From Elusimicrobiota bacterium (GTDB lineage Bacteria > Elusimicrobiota > Elusimicrobia > UBA1565 > UBA9628): 12,073 bases of DNA. The notes under the pieces are model-generated. The model did not search any database and had not been told where the DNA came from. It saw nothing but the letters and a program-made list of their open reading frames with translations. The stretch lies in NCBI GenBank assembly GCA_028871595.1, contig JAGWMT010000078.1, positions 1 through 12,073 of the forward strand. Reading direction: 5' to 3'. The position numbers were made by a program, and so were the translations under genes. Each line of letters begins with the position of its first letter. Within the stretch, counting starts at the first letter, position 1. Positions 6,510-12,073 of this stretch are shown piece by piece.

Positions 6510-8690
6510 CTACTTCTTTTGCTTCGGAGCGGACTTCGCCGGGGGCATGAGCCGGAAATTCAGCTTGCGGCGGTAGGGCCCCAGTCCGGGCTTGATCTTC
6601 GGCGCCGGCGGCGCCGGCGGGTGATTGACGTCGCGGATATCGTATTCAGGGAAATAGTGGCTCACGATCTTCCGCCAATCGCGCCCCAGCGCGGCCTGGC
6701 CGATGGCGCCGATCCGCGCGAAGCCCAGGCCGGAACCCGTGCCCGCGCCCCAGACCACGAGCCGGGAGATGTTCTTCCCATCGTAGATGGGCTGCACCGT
6801 GAACAGCGTCGAGCGCAGGCTGCCGGGCGAGAGGAATCCCTGGATGGCGGAGAAGCCGGTGAACGTGACGGTCCCGTCGCTCCCGGTCACTTCCAAGGCT
6901 CTGACGCGCCCCGTGGCCGTCCGGCCCGCGATCCGCACGGAGCGCAGGCGGCCGATTTTCTTTTCGCGTTCCGCGCGCTCGCGTAGTCCGGCCGCGGACA
7001 GGATCCGCATCCAGCGCGCGGCGGACGCGGGCTGGCCGGCGGCCGCCTCGCTGTAAAGTCCCGACGGGGGCGCCTCGTGGACGAAGCGCTCCAGGTCCAG
7101 CGGCGTAGTCCAGGACGGGAGAGGACGCGCGGCGTCCTCGACCGAGACGATTTTCTCCATCCCGGGCTCGCCGGATTCCTTTCCGTCCTCCGTCCGCCCG
7201 CCGCTGTCGTCGTGCTGGGGAGCGCGGGCGACCAGGCCCCCGTCGGCCAGGACCATCCCCTCGGTGGCGATGACGGCCTCCGAGGCGTCGTGCATCTCGC
7301 CGCTGACGCCGATGGTCTCCTGGATCGTCCGATCGTCGAGCAAGTCGGTGCGCTCGAGGTTCGGAGGCCGGTGCCCGATGGCCCAGAGCGCGGCGGTTCG
7401 GGAGACGACGGCCTGCGCCTTGAACGCCTCGGGCGGGCTGCCGTCGGGCAGGGCCAGGGAGACCACTCCGTAGAGGTACAGCTCGAGCGGGACTTCCTGT
7501 ACCAGTTCGAAGCCCCACGGGTTCGGAATGACCTCGACGCTGCCCCGGACCTCGCGGTCGCCGATGTCCACGCCGACGATGTCGGTGATCCGCGGGCTCT
7601 TGATCAGCACGGAGCCGCGCGGAGACGACGGCACGAAGGTGAAGGGCTGCTTCGAGACGAAGAGGAGGTTGCCTGAGGAGTCGCGCACCTCGACGACGCC
7701 GGTCTCGGGGCGCATCTCGATGGACCACTGGTCGAACGCGTTGCCGTTGTCGCGCATGACGCCGTACGCGGCCGCGGTGACCTTGAACGGAGAGTTCATC
7801 ATCAGGTAGCAGCGCGTCATCGTCGCCGGCTTTCCGCCGGGCGCGCCGAAGAGCCCCACGCGTATCCGGTGCGCGTCCTTGGGCAGCGGGAGATCGTCCG
7901 AATCCGGATTCAGGACCGGACGGGCGATGCGCCGGACGCCGGAGGCTTCGTCGGGATCTCCGACGATGAAGCGGGCGTTGCGCTTGAGGATCTTGATCTC
8001 ATCGGCGTCGGCCGGATCCAGCGCCAGCGCCCGGCGCGCGGCCAGCCAGGCGCCCTTGTTGTCGCCGATCTTGTCCAGGAGCTTGGCCAGCGCGCGCAGC
8101 GCCTCGCGGTCGTACGGATCGACGTCGAGAGCCTGGCGCAGATAGCTCAACGCGGACTGCCGGTCACGGAGCTTCGCGGAAATTTCGGCCGTCAAAAGGG
8201 CCGAGGCGGAGATCGCATAGGGCCCGGCGACGGCGGCGCGCCGCAGCGGATCGAGGGCCGCCTTGGGCTGATCGTCGAGCAGCGCCGCCAAGCCCAGTCC
8301 CAAGTCCGCCTCGGCCTGCGTCGCCGTGGTGGAGGAGCGGTCCAGCGCCTTTTGGAAGGATTCCTTGGCCTCGCGCGTCCGGCCCAGCGCCAAGGCGGAC
8401 CAGGCGCGCTGGTTCCAGACGAAGCCGCCGGCGTCGGGAGACAGGGAGGCCTTGATCCAAGACGGAAGCGCCGGCTCGGATTGGCCGGCGTCGCGCAAGG
8501 CCAGGGCCTCGTTGGCGTCGGGGCGCGGCGCGGTCACGCCCAGGCCGGAGAGATACCGCCAGCCGCTCGCCGAGTCCTCGTAGCGCCCCTGCAGGAAAGC
8601 GCCGTACGAATCGCGGACGGTCTGCTCCACATCCGCGGCGCGCGCGGGAAGCGCCAGGAGAAGCGCCAACGCGGCGACGCGCCCGCTCAT
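6510..8690 (-). CDS. TPR-SpoIID/LytB-like envelope protein, catalytic residues missing
   Basis: A 726-residue exported protein. Residues 1-18 are a signal peptide (cleavage likely after PARA). TPR-like helix pairs occupy about 30-235, for example ALALGRTREAKESFQKAL and SALSYLRQALDVDPYDREAL. A linker and beta-rich segment follow, then a SpoIID/LytB-type domain at about 396-690. SpoIID proteins are lytic transglycosylases that cut peptidoglycan strands lacking stem peptides. Family landmarks seen: PLELYLYGVV (401-410), PPEAFKAQAVVSRTAAL (419-435), SGGRTED (496-502) and TGRVRALEVTG (593-603). The catalytic Glu of the usual VVxxEMP motif is A413 (SLALP), and the usual GHGVGMSQ reads GSGLGFAR at 652-659. 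It is thus probably a non-catalytic glycan-binding or scaffold protein. The C-terminus is Pro/Lys rich. The ATG overlaps the upstream stop by 4 bases (ATGA). Family assignment is firm; loss of activity is inferred. Confidence 0.88.
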   Translation of the reverse strand: MSGRVAALALLLALPARAADVEQTVRDSYGAFLQGRYEDSASGWRYLSGLGVTAPRPDANEALALRDAGQSEPALPSWIKASLSPDAGGFVWNQRAWSALALGRTREAKESFQKALDRSSTTATQAEADLGLGLAALLDDQPKAALDPLRRAAVAGPYAISASALLTAEISAKLRDRQSALSYLRQALDVDPYDREALRALAKLLDKIGDNKGAWLAARRALALDPADADEIKILKRNARFIVGDPDEASGVRRIARPVLNPDSDDLPLPKDAHRIRVGLFGAPGGKPATMTRCYLMMNSPFKVTAAAYGVMRDNGNAFDQWSIEMRPETGVVEVRDSSGNLLFVSKQPFTFVPSSPRGSVLIKSPRITDIVGVDIGDREVRGSVEVIPNPWGFELVQEVPLELYLYGVVSLALPDGSPPEAFKAQAVVSRTAALWAIGHRPPNLERTDLLDDRTIQETIGVSGEMHDASEAVIATEGMVLADGGLVARAPQHDDSGGRTEDGKESGEPGMEKIVSVEDAARPLPSWTTPLDLERFVHEAPPSGLYSEAAAGQPASAARWMRILSAAGLRERAEREKKIGRLRSVRIAGRTATGRVRALEVTGSDGTVTFTGFSAIQGFLSPGSLRSTLFTVQPIYDGKNISRLVVWGAGTGSGLGFARIGAIGQAALGRDWRKIVSHYFPEYDIRDVNHPPAPPAPKIKPGLGPYRRKLNFRLMPPAKSAPKQKK

Positions 8691-9157
8691 CGGGTCCGCG
8701 TCCGTTTGGCGCGGGAGGGTTTCGGCGAGTCGGGCGGCGCGTCGGCGGGATCCTCGTTTTCCCCGGCGGGGCGGAAGGTCTCCTTCGCCTGGGGAATGGC
8801 CATTCTCAGGAGGTTCAGCCGCTCCATGGCGGCCGCGCGGTAGCGCGGCGTGTCGAGCGCGAGCGATTTGTCGGCGATCACCTGCAGGCGGGCCACGTCG
8901 AAGCCCTTCGCCTGGGCCGCCGCGATCTCGTCGCTGACCGTACGGTAGAGGGCCTTGAACCGGGCGGATTCAACGGCGTCAAGGTCCCGGGCGATGTCGT
9001 TGCCCAGCCCGTTGCTCCCCCGCTCACGTGCGTTCATGCGGTTTTCGTACCACATCCGAGGGTACTCTTGATAGCGGTCGGCGAGAACCACCGCGGCGAC
9101 GACCGCCCCCGCGATGAGGAATGTCCGGAGATTCAGAAGGCGGAGGATGAACTCCAT
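8687..9157 (-). CDS. Small membrane-anchored protein of unknown function
   Basis: A 156-residue protein with one N-terminal hydrophobic segment (about 12-27, LIAGAVVAAVVLA), probably an uncleaved anchor. The rest is hydrophilic and mostly helical: an Arg/Asn-rich stretch after the membrane, then helices around 55-85 and 100-125, and a disordered acidic-then-basic tail rich in Pro, Asp, Lys and Arg ending KRTRTR. No cysteine and no enzyme motif. I do not recognise a family. It sits 6 bases after the 183-residue gene and overlaps the TPR-SpoIID gene by 4 bases, so it is probably made together with them and may work with the envelope protein. No Shine-Dalgarno is apparent before the ATG. Confidence 0.8.
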   Translation of the reverse strand: MEFILRLLNLRTFLIAGAVVAAVVLADRYQEYPRMWYENRMNARERGSNGLGNDIARDLDAVESARFKALYRTVSDEIAAAQAKGFDVARLQVIADKSLALDTPRYRAAAMERLNLLRMAIPQAKETFRPAGENEDPADAPPDSPKPSRAKRTRTR

Positions 9158-9163
9158 ACGGCG

Positions 9164-9715
9164 TCAGGGCTTGGCGGGCGGAGGGACGGGCGGCGCGGCC
9201 GGAGCCGCGGGCGCCGCCGGCGCCGCCGCCGGCGCGGTGGCCATGACGATCTTGTTGGCCACAGTGGGCAGTCCCTGTCCGCGCATCACCAATTCCTCGA
9301 TTTCCTGGGCGAGATACCACGCCTCGATCTTGAGATCCGCGGCGCGGATGTGTTGATGGGCCAGAAGGGTCATGTCGTGGAGGCCGCGCAGAGCCTGGGA
9401 CAGACGCGTGGTCAGCCGCATGACGGACGAGGCGAACTTCGCCGCGCGCTCGTCCGGGACGGCGTTCGTCGAGATGGAGCCCAGGATCACGGGGAGGCCG
9501 GAAATTTCATTGGAGAACGAACGCACGTCCCGGCGGAATTTCTGCAGGTCGTAGCCGAACATCGAGTCGTTGTTGGACATTCCGTTCTTCTGCGCGTTGG
9601 CGATGCGCTGAGCACGGAAAAGAAGGTCCTCGACCTTGGCCTTCATCGCATTGATCTTGTCGCAGGTCGTGGACAGCGTTCCTTCCATCTGTTTAAGGCC
9701 GGCGAGTGCTTCCAT
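9164..9715 (-). CDS. Helical protein with Ala-Pro tail, unknown function
   Basis: A 183-residue protein without signal peptide or membrane segment. Residues 1-150 are almost wholly helix-forming (LKQMEGTLSTTCDKINAMK, AKVEDLLFRAQRIANAQ, FRRDVRSFSNEISG, SVMRLTTRLSQALRGL, LKIEAWYLAQEIEELVMRG) and could form a helical bundle or coiled-coil oligomer. Residues about 158-183 are a disordered Ala-Pro tail of repeated APAAP units, encoded by GCC/GCG-rich DNA. One cysteine only (C18). No family recognised. AGGAG lies 9 bases before the ATG, with the upstream gene's TGA stop between them, which implies reinitiation or coupling with the GYF_2-like gene. The coiled-coil gene next door makes a protein partnership plausible, but this is inference. 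Confidence 0.82.
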   Translation of the reverse strand: MEALAGLKQMEGTLSTTCDKINAMKAKVEDLLFRAQRIANAQKNGMSNNDSMFGYDLQKFRRDVRSFSNEISGLPVILGSISTNAVPDERAAKFASSVMRLTTRLSQALRGLHDMTLLAHQHIRAADLKIEAWYLAQEIEELVMRGQGLPTVANKIVMATAPAAAPAAPAAPAAPPVPPPAKP

Positions 9716-9721
9716 GGTTGG

Positions 9722-11644
9722 TCACTCCTTCAGAAGATCATCTAGCAGCGCCTCGTCGGCGGCTTTGCCGCCCGCCTTGGACTTCTTCGCGGCGGACGCT
9801 TTCGCGGCCCGCTTGGCGGCGGTCGGCTTCGGGGGCTTGGCGGGCGACTTCTCCTGGGGGGCGTCGCCGGACGGTTCATCCAGGTTCGGCGCGACGGCGG
9901 ACGCCGTTTTCGACGTCGCCGGAGCCGGAGCCGGAGAGGCCTCCTCCGGGTCCTCCGGGGAATCGGAGCCCAACAGGGAGTCCAGGTTCTCCGCGGGCTT
10001 CGGAGCGGGCTTGGCCTTCGCCTTGGCCTTGGGCTTGACCGTGATCTTACGGGGCTTCGGCGGCGCGGGGGGCTCCACGGCCTTGCCGGCGAGCACGGCC
10101 TTCGCGGCGGCGTTGCGTCCGGTGACGCTCTTGGCGGCGAGGTCCACCTCGAATTCGTAGGCCACCGTCGGCGCGCCGGGCCCGCCGTGGGCGAAGTAAT
10201 TCACCATCGCGCGGTCGTTGGGCAGCAGCTCGGCCATCCAGGGCGAGAGGTTCCCGTTCGGCGGAGACAAAGTCTCGAGGGCCTGCCCCAGGCTGCGACC
10301 GTCGGGCAGCTGCCATTCCCGGGCGGCGTCGATGGCCGTCTGCCGCGGGTCCGGCGGAGGCGGGGTCGGAATGACGGGCGCCGGCGGAGGCAGCGGCGTC
10401 GTGTCGGCCACGGGAGCCGGCAGCGCGGGCTTGGCGCGCTTGCCGAAGCCCAGGCGTCCCGAGTACACCGCCAGCGCGGCGAGCGCCAGCAGGCCCGCCA
10501 GGGCGCCGAACAACAAGGCCTTCTTTCCTCCCCCTTTCGCGGGAGCGGGCGCGGGCGACAGATCGGCGACGGGAGCAACGGATTCCAAAGCGGCTGGGGC
10601 TGGAGTCGCGGCGGCCGATGCGGACTCGCCGCCGAAACCGGGCATGGGCACGGGCGCCGCGGCGCCCGGAGCGGGGGAGCCGAAGGCCGGGAGCGGAGCG
10701 GTTTCGAAAGCGGAGGCCGGGGCCGAGGGCATCGGCAGCGGCGCCAAGGACGGCAGCGGCGCGTCGAGAGGCATGGGCGTCGGGGCCATCGACGGCATCG
10801 GGATCGACGGCGCCGGAGCGATGGACGGGAATCCGCCGTCCTGCGGCGTCGGCCCGGGCATGGGAGCGGCGGGCGCGTCGGAAAGCGGAACGGGCGCGGA
10901 GACCGCCGGCGGCGGGGGCGGCGCGGCGGCGGCCGTCAATCTCTCATGGAGCTGGGTGCGGAGGGCCTCCATCTCCTTGGTCAGCTCGGCCAAGGTCTCG
11001 CCCTGCGCCTCCACGTCGTGCTCGACGTGCTTCTCGGCCTCCACGGCCTTCTCGATGGTGTCGCTGAGGCGGTTGACCGCGCCCAGGCGCTCTTCGAGCT
11101 CCGAGATCTTGAACTTGAACTCCTCGGTCTCGGCCTTGAGGACGGCGGCCTCGCGGCGCTGGACCTCGGTCTGCTGCTTGAGCTTGTCGGCGTCCTGCTT
11201 GAGCCGGTCGGCGTCCTGCTTGATCTCGGAGGACTCGCGCTTCATCTCGCTGGATTCGCGGTCCTTGCCGGCCAGCTCCTCGTGGAGGGCGGCCAGTTCC
11301 GCGTCCTTCATGCGCAGTCCCTCCTGAAGCTGCAGGACCACGTCCTCGAGCAAAGCCATTTTTTCCTGGAGGCTGCCCAGCACGGCCAAATCCTTGAGGG
11401 TCGGCTCGGGCGGAAGCCCGGCGAGGGTGGCCACGGAACTGCGGACGCTGTGCGACTGCGCCGCCTTCACCAGCGCGACGGACAGGTCGGGCACCATGCC
11501 GGCCCGCTGCCAGTCCCCCATGCTGGTCCCCCGTCGTCCCTCCGGGCAGACCAGGCTCTCGGCGGTGAACGAGGGGTGCTGACTCATGTCGTTGGGCTCG
11601 AAGGGGCCCAGCACTTGGTTGTTCTGAAAAATCCAATATTTCAT
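9722..11644 (-). CDS. GYF_2-like domain, coiled-coil, single-TM protein with Pro/Ala-rich linkers
   Basis: About 640 residues (numbering here counts from the GTG at 11650; the ATG two codons in, at 11644, is preferred because of its fit to the promoter). Residues 4-56 resemble a GYF_2/DUF4339 domain: KYWIFQNNQVLGPFEPNDM, then LVCPEG and MGDWQRAGMVPDL. Residues about 95-240 are a strong coiled coil with short repeats such as ESSEMKRESSEIK and DADRLKQDADKLKQ. Residues 242-371 are low-complexity Pro/Ala/Met. One membrane helix lies at 377-396 (ALLFGALAGLLALAALAVY). A Pro-rich spacer leads to a small extracytoplasmic region (about 436-522), then a histone H1-like Lys/Ala/Pro tail ending in an acidic amphipathic ADEALLDDLLKE. 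The likely topology is cytoplasmic N-terminus and exported C-terminus, as in envelope or motility scaffold proteins. First gene of the six-gene run. Precise role unknown; the GYF_2 call is from pattern only. Confidence 0.85.
   Translation of the reverse strand: MKYWIFQNNQVLGPFEPNDMSQHPSFTAESLVCPEGRRGTSMGDWQRAGMVPDLSVALVKAAQSHSVRSSVATLAGLPPEPTLKDLAVLGSLQEKMALLEDVVLQLQEGLRMKDAELAALHEELAGKDRESSEMKRESSEIKQDADRLKQDADKLKQQTEVQRREAAVLKAETEEFKFKISELEERLGAVNRLSDTIEKAVEAEKHVEHDVEAQGETLAELTKEMEALRTQLHERLTAAAAPPPPPAVSAPVPLSDAPAAPMPGPTPQDGGFPSIAPAPSIPMPSMAPTPMPLDAPLPSLAPLPMPSAPASAFETAPLPAFGSPAPGAAAPVPMPGFGGESASAAATPAPAALESVAPVADLSPAPAPAKGGGKKALLFGALAGLLALAALAVYSGRLGFGKRAKPALPAPVADTTPLPPPAPVIPTPPPPDPRQTAIDAAREWQLPDGRSLGQALETLSPPNGNLSPWMAELLPNDRAMVNYFAHGGPGAPTVAYEFEVDLAAKSVTGRNAAAKAVLAGKAVEPPAPPKPRKITVKPKAKAKAKPAPKPAENLDSLLGSDSPEDPEEASPAPAPATSKTASAVAPNLDEPSGDAPQEKSPAKPPKPTAAKRAAKASAAKKSKAGGKAADEALLDDLLKE
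9725..9729 (-). promoter_or_regulatory. Shine-Dalgarno site of the 183-residue helical protein
   Basis: AGGAG on the minus strand, 9 bases upstream of the ATG at 9715 and embedded in the end of the preceding gene, whose TGA lies in the spacer. It supports the chosen start and translational coupling. Confidence 0.6.
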
Positions 11645-11653
11645 GGCCACGAG

Positions 11654-11659
11654 ATTATA
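11654..11659 (-). promoter_or_regulatory. Consensus -10 box at the head of the six-gene operon
   Basis: A perfect TATAAT on the minus strand, 3 bases before the GTG at 11650 and 9 before the ATG at 11644. Transcription would begin between them, giving an mRNA with at most a few bases of leader on the ATG. No good -35 hexamer at 16-19 bases and no Shine-Dalgarno on this strand. Confidence 0.55.
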
Positions 11660-11764
11660 TAGGAGGAATCCGCGTTCCCGATGTCGTAAATGTTAAACGC
11701 CCGCATCTCTCGAAGAATAGCCCCGGGGGCCGGGGTTCGTCAAGGGCGGCGCCAGAAATGTAGG

Positions 11765-12019
11765 CTAGAAAATGAAGAAGCTGGCCAAGGTCAGGCCCGC
11801 GCCGATCAGCATCTTGTTCACGTCGTTCTGTTTTTTGCCGGCGGCCAGGTAATACATTCCCAACAGCCCCATGATCCCGCTCGCCCCGAATTTCAGGACG
11901 GTGAAGCGCGAGGACGGGGTGATGGTGGGCAGTCCCCCCTGGGTGGTCGTGGTGGAGAGGTTCTGCGCGAGCGTCGGCAGGCTGTTCTCGTTCTGCATCA
12001 AGATGTCTTTGATATCCAC
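11765..12019 (-). CDS. Small two-helix membrane protein, unknown function
   Basis: An 84-residue protein. Residues 1-41 are polar, Thr/Ser/Gln/Asn rich, without charge clusters. Two hydrophobic segments follow: about 42-60 (Gly-rich, FGASGIMGLLGMYYLAA) and 70-84 (LIGAGLTLASFFIF), joined by the short polar loop GKKQNDVNK. The chain ends at the second helix. This helical-hairpin layout with a polar N-terminus recalls small subunits such as VirB2/TrbC-type pilins, but there is no cleavable signal peptide, and the resemblance is not evidence of that function. Start GTG at 12019: no Shine-Dalgarno, but a promoter -10 ends 6 bases upstream. An in-frame ATG seven codons later is an alternative start. 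It precedes the six-gene run by about 115 bases and appears to be a separate transcription unit. Confidence 0.72.
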   Translation of the reverse strand: MDIKDILMQNENSLPTLAQNLSTTTTQGGLPTITPSSRFTVLKFGASGIMGLLGMYYLAAGKKQNDVNKMLIGAGLTLASFFIF

Positions 12020-12025
12020 GCGGAC

Positions 12026-12053
12026 AGTGTAGCCGGGCGGCGCGAATAATCAA
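12026..12053 (-). promoter_or_regulatory. Promoter of the 84-residue membrane protein, leaderless arrangement
   Basis: TTGATT (complement of 12048-12053), a 16-base spacer and TACACT (complement of 12026-12031), then six bases to the GTG start. The -10 hexamer and the 6-base gap are identical to those of hicB. An imperfect inverted repeat with arms AGAGG and CCTCT (12053-12069) abuts the -35 and could be an operator or part of an upstream terminator. Confidence 0.55.
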
Positions 12054-12073
12054 GAGGCCTAGGTCCTCTGCGG

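Noticed and set aside
9211..9236. GCC/GCG-rich short repeats
   Set aside because: They encode the Ala-Pro tail of the 183-residue protein; there are no spacers or repeat units of CRISPR type.
10187..11662. Long plus-strand open frame (491 codons) opposite the GYF_2-like gene
   Set aside because: It is the antisense shadow of a GC-rich, Pro/Ala-coding gene; its translation is Arg/Gly-rich low complexity with no domain, and the minus-strand frame has clear domains.
11720..11735. GC-rich hairpin (CCCCGG/CCGGGG) after the 84-residue gene as a terminator
   Set aside because: Only a 6-bp stem with a 3-base loop, and the following bases are only loosely T-rich; too weak to annotate.

Overview
The window is GC-rich, densely coded bacterial DNA with short spacers and many GTG starts. 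Gene content and style (NADP-type isocitrate dehydrogenase, TPR-SpoIID fusion, a GYF_2-like/coiled-coil/membrane protein, a short-form HicBA module) would suit a high-GC lineage such as Elusimicrobiota. That assignment is a guess from protein style; no marker gene is present. I found no rRNA, tRNA, CRISPR array or insertion sequence, and no stretch over 300 bases without a gene.

Left part (1-2140): on the minus strand, a family 3 O-methyltransferase is followed 20 bases later by a polyprenyl-phosphate-type family 2 glycosyltransferase that runs off the left edge. Divergently, on the plus strand, lies a hicB antitoxin gene overlapping a hicA toxin gene whose conserved 3' third is missing. The remnant abuts the rho-independent terminator of the next minus-strand gene.

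Middle (2143-4513): icd (NADP+ isocitrate dehydrogenase, minus) carries a roughly 30-residue insert with two CxxC pairs, a probable zinc ribbon, immediately before the serine that E. coli IDH phosphorylates. This is the most striking feature of the window. Divergent from icd is a secreted protein of unknown function, with a signal peptide.

Right part (4498-11650): six tightly packed minus-strand genes form one probable operon. In transcription order they are a GYF_2-like/coiled-coil/single-TM protein, a helical protein with an Ala-Pro tail, a small membrane-anchored protein, a TPR-SpoIID protein lacking the family's catalytic Glu and the GHG motif, a family 4 glycosyltransferase, and a patatin-like lipase. 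Junctions are 6-7 base gaps or 4-8 base overlaps. The set looks like an uncharacterised cell-envelope module; the combined function is inference. Upstream is a small two-helix membrane protein with its own promoter.

A regulatory theme recurs: several genes have a -10-like hexamer exactly 6 bases before the start codon and no Shine-Dalgarno sequence, suggesting leaderless mRNAs. icd, the exported-protein gene and the 183-aa gene instead have clear Shine-Dalgarno sites.
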